Shown: positions 38,491 to 48,451 of the stretch, piece after piece
How positions within the stretch are numbered: the first letter of the stretch is position 1
Layout: each line of letters starts with the position of its first letter
Origin: Halomonas sp. 7T
GTDB lineage: Bacteria; Pseudomonadota; Gammaproteobacteria; Pseudomonadales; Halomonadaceae
NCBI RefSeq assembly: GCF_025643255.1
Contig: NZ_CP087112.1
Location: 124,001 to 188,000 of the forward strand
Direction: 5' to 3'
Length of the DNA: 64,000 nt
Made by a program: the position numbers and the translations under genes
The notes under the pieces: model-generated
Databases searched by the model: none
Seen by the model: the letters and a program-made list of their open reading frames with translations, nothing else
What the model was told of the DNA's origin: nothing

Positions 38491-39567
38491 CTAGTTTTGC
38501 ATAGGAATATCATCTTTCCAGCGAAACCCAACGCCACCTGCTTTCCAAATGCCGTCTTCATTAAAGGGGTGGGGGCCATCCAGGTTGATGTATTGCGGTA
38601 AGCCAAAATGGGGGGCTAGGTTTTGTTTAGACTTAATAGTGACTCGATCCATAATCCGCAGGCCTTGCTCTTCAGCCGACATATGCGCTTCAGGCGCTGC
38701 TCGATGGGCGAGCGCCCAGTTGTCAATATAGAGTAAATCGCCGGTGTCATAGTGGTACCGTATGCCGTAGTTCTTCTCGAATGATGCATTCAACAAGTCG
38801 TTGTAGTCATTGAAAAGCTGTTGCATCTCGGTTCCGTTGAGTAAGCGAAGCTGTTCGACGCTGGCAGCGGCTTGCTGCAGTTCATCAATGGGTATGTCCT
38901 GTTCGGGCAACCGCTCTATGACCGCACCGGTCATGCCTAGGTGCAGCCACACGCTCTTGCGACCCGACACGGGGTGTGTATGGACAACGGGATGGCTAAC
39001 ACCGGATGCCGAGTTGACCGACACCAGTCTCTCCCAGAACGCTTGCTTTTCCTCCGGCAGCGCATCAAAGGCGGCGCCTTGGTGGGCAAAGTGCGTGCCG
39101 CCGCCTTGTTCAGGGGCGCGTGCCATGTAGTAGGCGGAGTGAGAGAACGTCGCTGCCTCGAAGCTGCCGTCGTTATGCCACTGAGGGCCAACGCCTAGAA
39201 TGCCGTAGCGTTGGTCATTGGAGCAGCGAAATATATCCCGGTTCATATCCGGTGTTGCTGGGTGTACCCCATGCGTTGAGTGGATTTCCCCAGTGCTCCA
39301 CCATTTACTTACGTTAATGAGTTCGTCGGCTGAAAGGGCAGCTTGGTGTTTAAAGACCACAAAACCTCTGTTCGCCATTTCCACTTCCAGCGCCTCAATA
39401 ACCGGTTGGGGCAGCTTGGTGCGAACGTCAGCGCCGTAAATCTCAACGCCAAGCGGCTCCAACGGCTTTACTGTTAGTCCTGCGCCCTCTAACAGTGCAA
39501 TTCGCTCAGGGTCTAACGGCGGTATGGTTGGCGATGTATTGCCGAGATTATTGGATAGTGACCGCAT
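38491..39567 (-). CDS. TauD/TfdA-family 2-oxoglutarate-dependent dioxygenase
   Basis: The 358-residue enzyme has the iron motif His131-Asp133 (GPQWHNDGSFEA), the distal His288 (WALAHRAAPEAH) and a following Arg for 2-oxoglutarate. The substrate is unknown, and taurine is only one of many for the family. ATG 39567 follows GAGG by eleven bases. A longer frame reaches 39618. A 138-base gap separates it from the kinase gene downstream, so co-transcription is possible but unproven. Confidence 0.85.
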   Translation of the reverse strand: MRSLSNNLGNTSPTIPPLDPERIALLEGAGLTVKPLEPLGVEIYGADVRTKLPQPVIEALEVEMANRGFVVFKHQAALSADELINVSKWWSTGEIHSTHGVHPATPDMNRDIFRCSNDQRYGILGVGPQWHNDGSFEAATFSHSAYYMARAPEQGGGTHFAHQGAAFDALPEEKQAFWERLVSVNSASGVSHPVVHTHPVSGRKSVWLHLGMTGAVIERLPEQDIPIDELQQAAASVEQLRLLNGTEMQQLFNDYNDLLNASFEKNYGIRYHYDTGDLLYIDNWALAHRAAPEAHMSAEEQGLRIMDRVTIKSKQNLAPHFGLPQYINLDGPHPFNEDGIWKAGGVGFRWKDDIPMQN

Positions 39568-39712
39568 GATTATAGTGACCTCGGTGGGTGAGCTTGGTGT
39601 CGCTGAGCTCAGCAACAAAGGACTGAGTCACAGGAACAGATGATCTAGCCACATTGGTCAGGCGAGGAAAGGTTTTGTTCCTACTCCCGGCCGTATTCTG
39701 GCAGTAGGTTAA

Positions 39713-39748
39713 AACCAAAACGGCACCCCGCAGGGTGCCGTTTTGGTT
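39713..39748 (-). terminator. Intrinsic terminator of valS
   Basis: A perfect 16-base-pair stem (39713-39728 with 39733-39748) encloses a four-base loop. On the minus strand the stem ends CGTTTTGGTTTT, a good U-run. It lies 18 bases beyond the valS stop. Confidence 0.85.
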
Positions 39749-39765
39749 GTGCAATCAGCGCTGAG

Positions 39766-42612
39766 TTACATTGCGCCGATCTTCGCCTGCTGCTCTTCCA
39801 GCAGCTTTTTGGCGGACTGGAATTCCGCCAGCTTGCCGCGCTCTTTCTCAATCACAGCGTCGGGCGCTTTAGCGATAAAGCCTTCGTTGCCCAGTTTCTT
39901 CTCAATGCTGCCGATGAGTTTATCCTGCTTCTCGATCTCTTTGGCAAGACGGGCAAGCTCGGCGTCTTTATCGATCAAATCCGCCATCGGCACCAGTACT
40001 TCCATATCGCCGACCAGCTGAGTAGCCGAGAGAGGGGCGTCGTCTGGGTTGGCCAGCCAAGTGGCGCTTTCCAGCTTGGCCAGCTTGGCCAGGAAGTGAC
40101 GGTTGCTTTCCAGACGCTCGGCGTCTTCGGGCTGGCCTTTGGTGAGCAGCACATCCAGCGGTTTACCCGGGGCAATATTCATCTCGGCGCGGATGTTACG
40201 CACCGCGATGATCACGCCTTTTAGCCATTCGATATCTTGAGTGGCCTGCTCGTCGATTTTACTCTCATCGGCTTCCGGCCATGCTTGGAGCATGATCGAG
40301 GCGCCTTCGCCTACGTAAGTGCCCGCCAGCGGTGCCACGCGCTGCCAAATCTCTTCAGAGATATAGGGCATCATCGGGTGGGCCAGGCGCAGGATAGTTT
40401 CCAGTACCCGAACCAGCGTGCGGCGCGTTCCACGCTTAGCTTCGGCGCTGGCATTTTCGTCCCATAAGACAGGCTTGGAAAGCTCCAGGTACCAGTCGCA
40501 GTACTCGTTCCAAACGAACTCATACAGCGCTTGGGAGGCGTGGTCGAAGCGGTATTCATCCATCGCCTTGGTAACTTGCACTTCCGTTTTCTGTAGCTGA
40601 GAAATAATCCAACGATCCGCAAGAGAGAGTTTGACCTCTTCGCCGCTGGTGCCGCAATCCTCGCCTTCGGCGTTCATCAGCACGTAGCGCGAGGCGTTCC
40701 ACAGCTTATTACAGAAGTTGCGGTAGCCATCCAGACGGTTCATATCGAACTTGATATCGCGCCCGGTGGTGGCCTGTGACAGGAAGGTAAAGCGCAGCGC
40801 ATCGGTGCCGTGGGCTTCGATACCGTCTTTGAACTCGTCCTTGGTGGCCTTGGCAATCGCTTTGGCCTGTTTGGGCTGCATCATATTGCCGGTGCGTTTT
40901 TCCAGCAGCGCATCCAGCGTGATGCCGTCGATCAGGTCGATGGGGTCCAGCACGTTGCCCTTAGACTTGGACATCTTCTGACCCTGGCCGTCGCGTACCA
41001 AACCGTGTACATAGACGGTTTTGAACGGCACTTCGCCGGTGAATTTCAGCGTCATCATGATCATCCGGGCGACCCAGAAGAAGATGATGTCAAAACCCGT
41101 CACCAGAACGCTGGAGGGGTGGAAGGTCTCCAGCTCCGGGGTTTTTTCTGGCCAGCCGAGGGTGCCAAACGTCCACAGACCCGAGCTGAACCAGGTATCC
41201 AGCACGTCTTCGTCCTGGGTTAGCACGACGTCAGCGCCCAGGCCGTGCTTCTCGCGGGCTTCCTCTTCGCTTCTGGCCACGTAAACATTGCCCTCGGCGT
41301 CGTACCAAGCAGGAATGCGGTGGCCCCACCACAGCTGGCGAGAAATACACCAGTCCTGCAGGTCACGCATCCAGGCGAAGTACATGTTCTCGTAGTTCTT
41401 CGGCACGAACTGAATGTCGCCGTTCTCTACCGCCGCGATGGCGGGCTTGGCGAGGCTCTCTACCGCCACGAACCACTGATCGGTGAGCAGCGGTTCGATG
41501 ACATCGCCGGAGCGGTCGCCATAGGGCAGGGTGTTGTTGACGCTCTCTACCTGCACCAGAAGGCCGAGTGCATCCATATCCGCGACGATCTGCTTGCGCG
41601 CTTCAAAACGATCCAAGCCCGCGTATTTGGCCGGTAGGCTAGCGTCTTCATCGGGCTGCGGCTGGCCTTTCAGGTCAAAAATTTCCGCCTGCTCCAGGAT
41701 CGTCGCATCTTTGGTGAAAACGTTGATCAGCAGATGGTTCTGGCGCTTGCCGACTTCGTAGTCGTTGAAGTCGTGGGCCGGGGTGATCTTCACGCAGCCG
41801 GAGCCTTTCTCCATATCGGCGTGCTCGTCCGCCACAATGGGGATGCGGCGGCCTACCAGCGGCAGCTCGATAAACTTGCCCACCAAGGAGGCGTAGCGCG
41901 GGTCTTCCGGGTTAACCGCCACGCCGGTATCGCCCAGCAGGGTTTCCGGTCGGGTGGTGGCGACCACTACGTAATCGTTGCCGTCGTCGGTTGTCACGCC
42001 GTCGGCCAGCGGGTAACGGAAGTGCCAGAAGCTGCCCTGCTGCTCTTTGTTTTCCACTTCTAGGTCGGAAATGGCGGTGTGCAGGGTAGGGTCCCAGTTC
42101 ACCAGACGCTTGCCGCGGTAGATCAGCTTCTCTTCATGCAGGCGCACGAACACTTCCTGAACCGCTTTATAGAAGCCGTCGTCCATGGTGAAGCGCTCGC
42201 GGCTCCAGTCGACGCTGGCGCCCATGCGGCGCAGCTGGCGGGTAATATGGCCGCCAGACTCTTCCTTCCACTCCCACACTTTATCGATAAACGCATCGCG
42301 GCCGAGGTCATGGCGCGTTTTGCCCTCTTCGGCGGCAATTTTACGCTCCACCAGCATTTGTGTAGCGATACCGGCGTGGTCGGTGCCTACCTGCCACAGA
42401 GTGTTGTTGCCCTGCATCCGCTTCCAACGCGTCAGGGTATCCATGATGGTGTCCTGGAACGCGTGACCCATATGCAGGCTGCCGGTCACGTTGGGCGGTG
42501 GAATCATGATCGAGAAGGGCGCGCCCTGGCCGGAGGGGGCGAAGCGGTTGTCGGCTTCCCAGCGCTCGTACCAGCGGGTTTCGATCTGTTCGGGTTGGTA
42601 GGTCTTTTCCAT
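39766..42612 (-). CDS. valS: Valyl-tRNA synthetase
   Basis: ValS charges tRNA-Val. From ATG 42612 the 948-residue protein starts [19 protein letters not shown], as in relatives. It has the HIGH-type motif GSLHMGHAF and a CP1 editing domain. KMSKSKGNV follows, then the anticodon-binding domain, and a C-terminal coiled coil (about 880-945). A GTG 12 bases upstream is an alternative start. No T-box was seen. It is the last gene of the pepA-ilvE-holC-MFS-valS run. Confidence 0.97.
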   Translation of the reverse strand: MEKTYQPEQIETRWYERWEADNRFAPSGQGAPFSIMIPPPNVTGSLHMGHAFQDTIMDTLTRWKRMQGNNTLWQVGTDHAGIATQMLVERKIAAEEGKTRHDLGRDAFIDKVWEWKEESGGHITRQLRRMGASVDWSRERFTMDDGFYKAVQEVFVRLHEEKLIYRGKRLVNWDPTLHTAISDLEVENKEQQGSFWHFRYPLADGVTTDDGNDYVVVATTRPETLLGDTGVAVNPEDPRYASLVGKFIELPLVGRRIPIVADEHADMEKGSGCVKITPAHDFNDYEVGKRQNHLLINVFTKDATILEQAEIFDLKGQPQPDEDASLPAKYAGLDRFEARKQIVADMDALGLLVQVESVNNTLPYGDRSGDVIEPLLTDQWFVAVESLAKPAIAAVENGDIQFVPKNYENMYFAWMRDLQDWCISRQLWWGHRIPAWYDAEGNVYVARSEEEAREKHGLGADVVLTQDEDVLDTWFSSGLWTFGTLGWPEKTPELETFHPSSVLVTGFDIIFFWVARMIMMTLKFTGEVPFKTVYVHGLVRDGQGQKMSKSKGNVLDPIDLIDGITLDALLEKRTGNMMQPKQAKAIAKATKDEFKDGIEAHGTDALRFTFLSQATTGRDIKFDMNRLDGYRNFCNKLWNASRYVLMNAEGEDCGTSGEEVKLSLADRWIISQLQKTEVQVTKAMDEYRFDHASQALYEFVWNEYCDWYLELSKPVLWDENASAEAKRGTRRTLVRVLETILRLAHPMMPYISEEIWQRVAPLAGTYVGEGASIMLQAWPEADESKIDEQATQDIEWLKGVIIAVRNIRAEMNIAPGKPLDVLLTKGQPEDAERLESNRHFLAKLAKLESATWLANPDDAPLSATQLVGDMEVLVPMADLIDKDAELARLAKEIEKQDKLIGSIEKKLGNEGFIAKAPDAVIEKERGKLAEFQSAKKLLEEQQAKIGAM

Positions 42613-42712
42613 GGAATCACTCACAGCAGAGACGCCCCGCGTGGCGAGGTATCGAATTCATTGGTCGAGGATGCAAAATGGCGACAAGTATAGCGCGACT
42701 CGGGGGGAGTCG

Positions 42713-43915
42713 TCAGGCGCGTGTGGCTCGAAGATATAAACCGCGCATGGTGATTAAACCGATGATCGGCCCAGGCAGCAGCCACCAAATGACCCAGGGG
42801 CCTTGGCTTGCCCATAAAGTAGTGACTAGCGCAATGGATGGAATCGTGAGACCAAAGCCAATTGCATTCATCATGGCAAGCGCCGCGCCGAGGCGCTCCG
42901 GTGGGGCGGCGGCTGATGCTAGAGCGGAAAACTGCGCGGAGTCGGCAATCACGCTGATGCCCCAAACCCCTAACAGGGCGAGCAGTAGCCAAGGTGATGT
43001 GTCGCTTAGCAATGGATAGACCAAGCACAGCGCACCGGAGGTGGCGAGCGCCACACAGGCTACGCGTGCACTGCCCACTCGGCGACTCCACCAGCCAGCT
43101 AACACACAACCGGGGAGGCCCAATGCAATAACGGCAAAGCTTACCCATGGCTGGGCGCTGCTGGCCGCGCCCAGGCGCTCAAGCTCTCTTGCCACCAAAA
43201 ACGGCACCAGTGCCCATAGGGCGTATAGTTCCCAGCAGTGGCCGAAGTAGCCCAGTGCGGCAGCGCGGAAGTGCTTTTGTCTGAATGCCGCAAAACCTGC
43301 CCAAGGACGTCCGCCATTAGCCTTGGCGGGAAGATGGGGGCCAACGCCCAATAGAAAAATCATCAGTGCCGCTAGCAGGGCAAGGGCCGAAGCCAGTAGC
43401 AGCGGCCACTGCCAGGGGAGGTGCAGGGTAAGCCCCCGCAGCAGGTGCGGCGAGGCAATGCCAAGCGTGAGCATGCCGACTAACCAGCCCAGGGCGGCGC
43501 CTGCATGGTTAGGTGTCCAGCTTACGACTAGCTTCATCCCGAGTGGATAAATGCCGGCGAGACACAGCCCGACCAAAAAACGTGCCACTGCTGCTAACCC
43601 CACGCTTTCTGCCATGCCAATAAACGTTGCGTTAATCAGTGCGCCAAGCACGGCAGAAATCGCAAAAAGATGGCTGGCACGTATCCGGTCGGCAAGGCCG
43701 GTAGTCGCAATCAACAGCGTACCGGTAATAAAGCCTGACTGAACAGCAATGGTAAGCAGCCCCAGGTCGCCTTCACTCAGGCCCACGGTTTCCTGCAGCG
43801 CCAAGCCAACGCCATTAACGCTAAACCAGAGTGACGTGCCAAACAGTTGGGCGATGACGATGACCGCCAGCGGTGTGCGGGCTAACAGGGCATGAGAAAG
43901 CATGGGGTGTCTCAT
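42713..43915 (-). CDS. MFS transporter (substrate unknown)
   Basis: A 400-residue major facilitator with 12 predicted membrane segments. It has the loop 2-3 type region ATTGLADRIRASHLF and the cytoplasmic centre GPHLPAKANGGRPWAG between the two six-helix halves. Nothing points to the substrate. ATG 43915 and the in-frame ATG 43903 are both possible, the latter having GAG at better spacing. It sits between holC and valS, a place where an unrelated gene is unusual. Confidence 0.8.
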   Translation of the reverse strand: MRHPMLSHALLARTPLAVIVIAQLFGTSLWFSVNGVGLALQETVGLSEGDLGLLTIAVQSGFITGTLLIATTGLADRIRASHLFAISAVLGALINATFIGMAESVGLAAVARFLVGLCLAGIYPLGMKLVVSWTPNHAGAALGWLVGMLTLGIASPHLLRGLTLHLPWQWPLLLASALALLAALMIFLLGVGPHLPAKANGGRPWAGFAAFRQKHFRAAALGYFGHCWELYALWALVPFLVARELERLGAASSAQPWVSFAVIALGLPGCVLAGWWSRRVGSARVACVALATSGALCLVYPLLSDTSPWLLLALLGVWGISVIADSAQFSALASAAAPPERLGAALAMMNAIGFGLTIPSIALVTTLWASQGPWVIWWLLPGPIIGLITMRGLYLRATRA

Positions 43916-43931
43916 CCATTGAGTGGTTGTT

Positions 43932-44363
43932 TTACCCTAATTTATGCGGCACGACCTCATGCCCCAGCGCTTTATAGCGCTGCCAGCAGGCGCGTTTAGC
44001 CACCAGCACGTGCTGGTGCTGATTGATAATTTCGGCAATGCGGGCGTAATGCTCAATACCTTCGGGAATATCGGGGTGTAGGTTAAGCAGGGCCGTCTCT
44101 GCCTGGGGAGTGGGCAGGGTTTGCCAGCCAAGGGTGATGGGCACGCTGGCGGCCATGTCGCTGTCTTCCAGGGCATGGGGCAGGTACGCGTCTTCACGAA
44201 ACTGCCATAGCGCTTCGTCGGCCTGTTCTGCGAGGGTTTTATCTTCGCAATGTAGATGTAACCGATAGCCTTTGCGGTGAATGGTTTCCGCAAGTTTGCA
44301 GGCAAACTGCAGGCGTGCTTCCAGAGTGGTGTCAGGAAGAATATAAAAATCGATACGTGCCAT
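43932..44363 (-). CDS. holC: DNA polymerase III subunit chi
   Basis: HolC links the clamp loader (through psi) to single-strand binding protein. The 143-residue protein begins MARIDFYILPDTTLEARLQFACKL and has the typical HCEDKTLAEQADEALWQF and ITLGW motifs. GGAG lies six bases before ATG 44363. It is usually next to pepA and valS. Here ilvE separates it from pepA and the MFS gene separates it from valS. Confidence 0.9.
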   Translation of the reverse strand: MARIDFYILPDTTLEARLQFACKLAETIHRKGYRLHLHCEDKTLAEQADEALWQFREDAYLPHALEDSDMAASVPITLGWQTLPTPQAETALLNLHPDIPEGIEHYARIAEIINQHQHVLVAKRACWQRYKALGHEVVPHKLG

Positions 44364-44394
44364 CGGAGGCTCCAGCGGGGTCAACGCGCTTGGC

Positions 44395-44428
44395 AACCCC
44401 GCCGCCAAGTTAAGTGGCGGCGGGGTTT
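44395..44428 (-). terminator. GC-rich hairpin terminator downstream of ilvE
   Basis: A 13-base-pair stem (44395-44407 with 44415-44427) with a seven-base loop lies between the ilvE stop and the holC start. Read on the minus strand the stem ends GGGGTT with only a short T-run. It may thus be a partial terminator between ilvE and holC. Confidence 0.55.
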
Positions 44429-44444
44429 AGGTGATGCTAGGGGG

Positions 44445-45566
44445 TTATACCAGGCGGGTCAGCCAGCCGTGCTTATCTTCGCTGCGGCCGTATTGGAGGT
44501 CGAGCAGTGTCTTGCGGATACGCTTGGCCACTTCGTTGCTGCCATCGCCCTTGAGGCGAATGCGCTCGTTTTCTGTAACCAGCTCACCCACTGGGGTGAT
44601 AACGGCAGCCGTACCGCAGGCGAACACTTCGGTAATCTCGCCAGACGCTGCGCCTTCGCGCCATTCGTCGATGCTGATCGCGCGCTCTTCCGGTGTTAAA
44701 CCCGCATCTTTTGCCAGAGTCAGCACGGAGTTTCGGGTCACGCCTTCCAAGATGGTGTCGGTGAGGCGAGGTGTCACTAAGCGACCATCTTTATAAACGA
44801 AGAATAGGTTCATACCGCCCAGCTCTTCGATCCACTTGTTCTCAGCGGCGTCCAGGAAGGCGACCTGGCTGCAGCCGTTGTCTGCGGCCTCTTTCTGAGC
44901 GGCTAATGACGCCGCGTAGTTGCCGCCGCATTTGGCAAAGCCGGTGCCACCAGGAGCCGCACGCTTGTAGTGGGATGAAAGCCAGATAGAGACCGGCTCG
45001 ATGCCGCCTTTGAAATAGGCCGCCGCCGGAGAGGCAATCACGTAGTAGTCCACCTCGTGGGCCGGGCGCACACCTAGGAAAGCTTCAGAAGCGATCATAA
45101 ACGGACGCAGGTAGAGACTGCACTCGTCGGCATCGCTTGAGGGCGTGGGCACCCACACGTGGTCTTGAGCCAGCAGCGCTTTCAGCGAGCCAACGAAGTC
45201 CTCGTCCGAAAGCTCCGGCAGCGCTAGACGGCGAGCGCTACGGCGGAAACGCTCGGCATTTTTCTCTGGGCGAAACGTCCAAATCGAGCCATCGGCATGG
45301 CGGTACGCTTTGATGCCTTCGAAAATTTCCTGACCGTAGTGCAGCACGGAGGCGGCAGGGTCAAGGGTGAGCGGGCCGTAGGGGCGCACTTGGTGGCCGT
45401 GCCAGTCAGTGTCGACTGTCCAGCGAACGTGGGCCATATGATCTGTGAAGTGCTTACCAAAGCCTGGGTTTTGCAGAATGTTGTCACGGATCTCATCAGC
45501 CATCGGTTGATTGGACGGCAGTGTTTCAAAATGTGATTTAAGCTGGGTATCTGAAGCTGTGGGCAC
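44445..45566 (-). CDS. ilvE: Branched-chain amino-acid aminotransferase (type II form)
   Basis: This fold-type IV PLP enzyme transfers amino groups to and from the branched-chain 2-oxo acids. The 373-residue form contains SVLHYGQEIFEGIKAYRH, GGTGFAKCGGNYAASL, the EELGGMNLFFVY segment and CGTAAVITPVGEL for the cofactor phosphate. It is the longer type II BCAT rather than the 309-residue E. coli IlvE type. The probable start is GTG 45566 after GGAGAG. The 5' leader contains a GC-rich inverted repeat around 45620-45650. Confidence 0.9.
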   Translation of the reverse strand: MPTASDTQLKSHFETLPSNQPMADEIRDNILQNPGFGKHFTDHMAHVRWTVDTDWHGHQVRPYGPLTLDPAASVLHYGQEIFEGIKAYRHADGSIWTFRPEKNAERFRRSARRLALPELSDEDFVGSLKALLAQDHVWVPTPSSDADECSLYLRPFMIASEAFLGVRPAHEVDYYVIASPAAAYFKGGIEPVSIWLSSHYKRAAPGGTGFAKCGGNYAASLAAQKEAADNGCSQVAFLDAAENKWIEELGGMNLFFVYKDGRLVTPRLTDTILEGVTRNSVLTLAKDAGLTPEERAISIDEWREGAASGEITEVFACGTAAVITPVGELVTENERIRLKGDGSNEVAKRIRKTLLDLQYGRSEDKHGWLTRLV

Positions 45567-45714
45567 GGCGTGTTCTCTCCGCTTTAGCCTGGCCCCGAAG
45601 GGCGAATGCAAGTGATTGTTTGACGTAGCGTGCGCGCTGATAGCACGCACACGCTAATACCCTTAGATGTAACGTTTACGTCAACGAAAGGCAACCGTTG
45701 ATCGTCTCGTGGTG

Positions 45715-47238
45715 TTATTTGGTGTCGCTATTTTCTACTTGGGCGTCGGCTTCACGATCCAGCAGGTACTGAGTTAGCAGCCCGACCGGACGACCGGTGG
45801 CACCTTTTTGCTTGCCAGAGTGCCAGGCGGTGCCGGCGATATCGAGGTGCGCCCACGGGAAACGGTCGGCAAAGCGCGATAAGAAGCAGGCGGCGGTAAT
45901 CGTGCCCGCCGGGCGGCCACCGATGTTGGCGAGATCGGCGAAGTTAGAGTCTAGCTGCTCCTGATACTCATCCCATAGCGGCAGGTGCCAAGCGCGATCC
46001 CAAGCGGCTTCGCCTGCGTCTAACAGGTCAAGCGCTAGGTCGTCATCATTGGAGAGCAGGCCCGTTGCGTGGTGGCCAAGGCCAACAATGACCGCGCCGG
46101 TTAGGGTGGCAATATCAATGACGCTTGCTGGGGTAAAACGCTCCGCGTAGGTCAGCGCATCGCACAGCACTAGGCGACCTTCAGCATCGGTGTTGAGCAC
46201 TTCAACTGTTAACCCTTTGAGGGTTTTGATGATGTCACCGGGCTTAGTAGCAGCGCCGTCAGGCATGTTTTCAGCAGCGGCAACAATAAAGACCACGTTC
46301 AGCTTGGGTTTGATGGCGAGCACGGATTTTACGGTGCCAAATACGCTCGCTGCCCCGCCCATGTCGAATTTCATTTCATCCATGCCTTCGCCGGGCTTCA
46401 GCGAAATACCGCCGGTATCGAAGGTGATGCCTTTGCCCACTAGGACATGAGGCGCTTCTTTCGGGTTTTCCGCGCCTTGATATTTCATCACAATCAGCCG
46501 CGATGGCTCTTGGCTGCCCCGTCCAACAGAGAGTAGCGAGTGCGCACCGAGGGCTTCTAGCGCCTCTTCATCTAAAATGTCGACTTCAAGCGCGCCTTGG
46601 GAGTCGCGGCCCAGCTGCTCGGCTTGCTCGGCTAAATAGCGCGGCGTACACACATTGCCCGGCAGGTTGCCCAGCGTGCGCGTAAGATTGATGCCCTGGC
46701 CAATAGCGGTGCCTAGCGCCGCGCCCTGCTTGGCCATGGGCGCGGCATCGGCGTCACTAATAATAAGATGTAACGTTGCCAAGCTTATGGGAAGCTGAGG
46801 CGATGATTTGAACTGGTCAAAGCGATAAATTGCTCGCTCGGCAGCCTCAAGGGTTTTGCGTGCTTTCCAGGTTATGTCACGATCTTCGAGGGGCACATCG
46901 GTAAAGGCGATGCAGGCTTCATCGATAGGCAGTTTCACCAGCGCCGTCATTGCCGCGTCCAGGGCTTTAATAAACGCCGTTTCTTGACATTTTTCGCGCT
47001 TACCCAGGCCTACCAGCAGCAAGCGTTCAGCGCCTAAACCGGGTGCAAAGGGGATAAGTTGCACATTGCCGAGGGCGGCATCGAAGTCGCCGCGCTCCAG
47101 AAGTTGGCCAATCAGCCGCTCACTGGCATCGTCTAATTTGGCGGCGGCAGGCAATAAATCACTACCTTTAAATACGGGGAGAACGAGGCAAGCCGTTTCG
47201 GCTTTGGCTGGGTTCGCGGTTTGAGCGGAAAATTCCAT
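45715..47238 (-). CDS. pepA: Leucyl aminopeptidase PepA
   Basis: PepA is a hexameric M17 di-metal aminopeptidase. In E. coli it also binds DNA as a cofactor in Xer recombination and carAB control. The 507-residue protein has the metal-binding segments GKGITFDTGGISLKPG and DMGGAASV, the signature NTDAEGRLVL, and the C-terminal GRPAGTITAACFLSRF. It is divergent from lptF with a 133-base gap. Confidence 0.95.
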   Translation of the reverse strand: MEFSAQTANPAKAETACLVLPVFKGSDLLPAAAKLDDASERLIGQLLERGDFDAALGNVQLIPFAPGLGAERLLLVGLGKREKCQETAFIKALDAAMTALVKLPIDEACIAFTDVPLEDRDITWKARKTLEAAERAIYRFDQFKSSPQLPISLATLHLIISDADAAPMAKQGAALGTAIGQGINLTRTLGNLPGNVCTPRYLAEQAEQLGRDSQGALEVDILDEEALEALGAHSLLSVGRGSQEPSRLIVMKYQGAENPKEAPHVLVGKGITFDTGGISLKPGEGMDEMKFDMGGAASVFGTVKSVLAIKPKLNVVFIVAAAENMPDGAATKPGDIIKTLKGLTVEVLNTDAEGRLVLCDALTYAERFTPASVIDIATLTGAVIVGLGHHATGLLSNDDDLALDLLDAGEAAWDRAWHLPLWDEYQEQLDSNFADLANIGGRPAGTITAACFLSRFADRFPWAHLDIAGTAWHSGKQKGATGRPVGLLTQYLLDREADAQVENSDTK

Positions 47239-47371
47239 GACGTCTCCAACAAGACAAGCATCAAGTGATTCGGGATAATGCCCCGTTATTAGGGTTTGAT
47301 AATAGTTGGATTAGTGTACCCAAGCCATGGGCGCATTGCATGGCAACCTGCATCTTTAGCCGGAGAGTGCG

Positions 47372-48451
47372 TTGATTTTATTTCGGTACTTAACTCGTGA
47401 AGTGCTACTGACCATGTCGGCTGTGGCCGGAATTCTTTTGTTGGTCATTATGGGCAGTCGCTTTATTCGCTACTTCTCTGATGCAGCAGAGGGCGATATT
47501 CCCGTAACGATTCTGGGCAGTTTAATGGTCTTCCATCTGCCGGGGTTTATGGAGCTGATTCTGCCGCTGTCGTTTTTTCTAGGCATCTTGCTGGCCTACG
47601 GTCAGCTTTACATGAACAGCGAAATTACCGTGATGGTAGCCTGCGGTATGAGCCCCACGCGGCTGTTGCGGGTAACGCTGCTGCCTGCTTCCGTGGTCGC
47701 CGTGTTGGTTGGGGTGTGTAGCCTGTGGTTAACACCCACTGGGGCACTGCTAACTGAAGCCACCTTGGAAGAGCAGCGCAGCCGACTGGATGTGTCCGTG
47801 TTAGCGCCGGGGCGCTTTCAAGACTTTGGCGGTGGGCGGACTGCATATATCAAAGATTTTAGTAGCGATGGTACGCAAATGCAGGATGTACTGGTGCATG
47901 AGCAGGCGCAGCCCCATGCAGAAATTACCCATAGCTACGTGACCCGCGCCGGTGCTGGTTATCAGGAAACAAACTTAGCCACCGGCAGCCGTTTTTTGGT
48001 GCTGGAAGAGGGTGAGCGCTATGGCGTGACGCCAGGACGCAATGACGCCGAACGTTTAACCTTTGAACGCTACACGCTTCGCTTAGGGCTGAGCCGCAGC
48101 CGACAGGAGCTAGACTCACTGGAGTACGCCACTACCTTTGAGCTATGGAGTGATCCTGACCCGCGCGCTCAGGCGCAGTTTCAGTGGCGAACGGGCCTGC
48201 CGCTCATGGTATTCATCTTAGCGCTGCTTGCTCAACCGCTCGCCCGTGTTAACCCCCGCCAAGGACGCTTTGCCAAATTATTGCCGGCGGTATTTATCTA
48301 TGTTGCCTATTTGAGTCTGCTATTGGCTGCCGTCGACGCGATTGGCAGCGGCTCCTTATCAGCCACCATTGGCGTGTGGCCAGTGCACGCGCTGTTCCTG
48401 GGGCTTGGCTGTCTCCTGCTTTGGCACTCACAACGTAAGGGGATGCGCTAA
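47372..48451 (+). CDS. lptF: LPS export ABC transporter permease LptF
   Basis: LptF and LptG form the inner-membrane pair of the Lpt machine that extracts lipopolysaccharide for transport to the outer membrane. The 359-residue protein starts ILFRYLTREVLLTMSAVAGILLLV, has three N-terminal and three C-terminal membrane segments, and a periplasmic jellyroll in between (about 130-260). The start is TTG after GGAGAG. The next gene begins directly at the stop codon. Confidence 0.94.
   Translation: MILFRYLTREVLLTMSAVAGILLLVIMGSRFIRYFSDAAEGDIPVTILGSLMVFHLPGFMELILPLSFFLGILLAYGQLYMNSEITVMVACGMSPTRLLRVTLLPASVVAVLVGVCSLWLTPTGALLTEATLEEQRSRLDVSVLAPGRFQDFGGGRTAYIKDFSSDGTQMQDVLVHEQAQPHAEITHSYVTRAGAGYQETNLATGSRFLVLEEGERYGVTPGRNDAERLTFERYTLRLGLSRSRQELDSLEYATTFELWSDPDPRAQAQFQWRTGLPLMVFILALLAQPLARVNPRQGRFAKLLPAVFIYVAYLSLLLAAVDAIGSGSLSATIGVWPVHALFLGLGCLLLWHSQRKGMR

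Noticed and set aside
42079..42693. 204-codon plus-strand frame antisense to the 5' end of valS
   Set aside because: Complement of conserved ValS sequence, a typical GC-rich shadow frame.
42613..42712. Possible T-box or leader control before valS
   Set aside because: No T-box features (specifier loop, conserved AGGGUGGNACCGCG-type element) were seen in the short gap.
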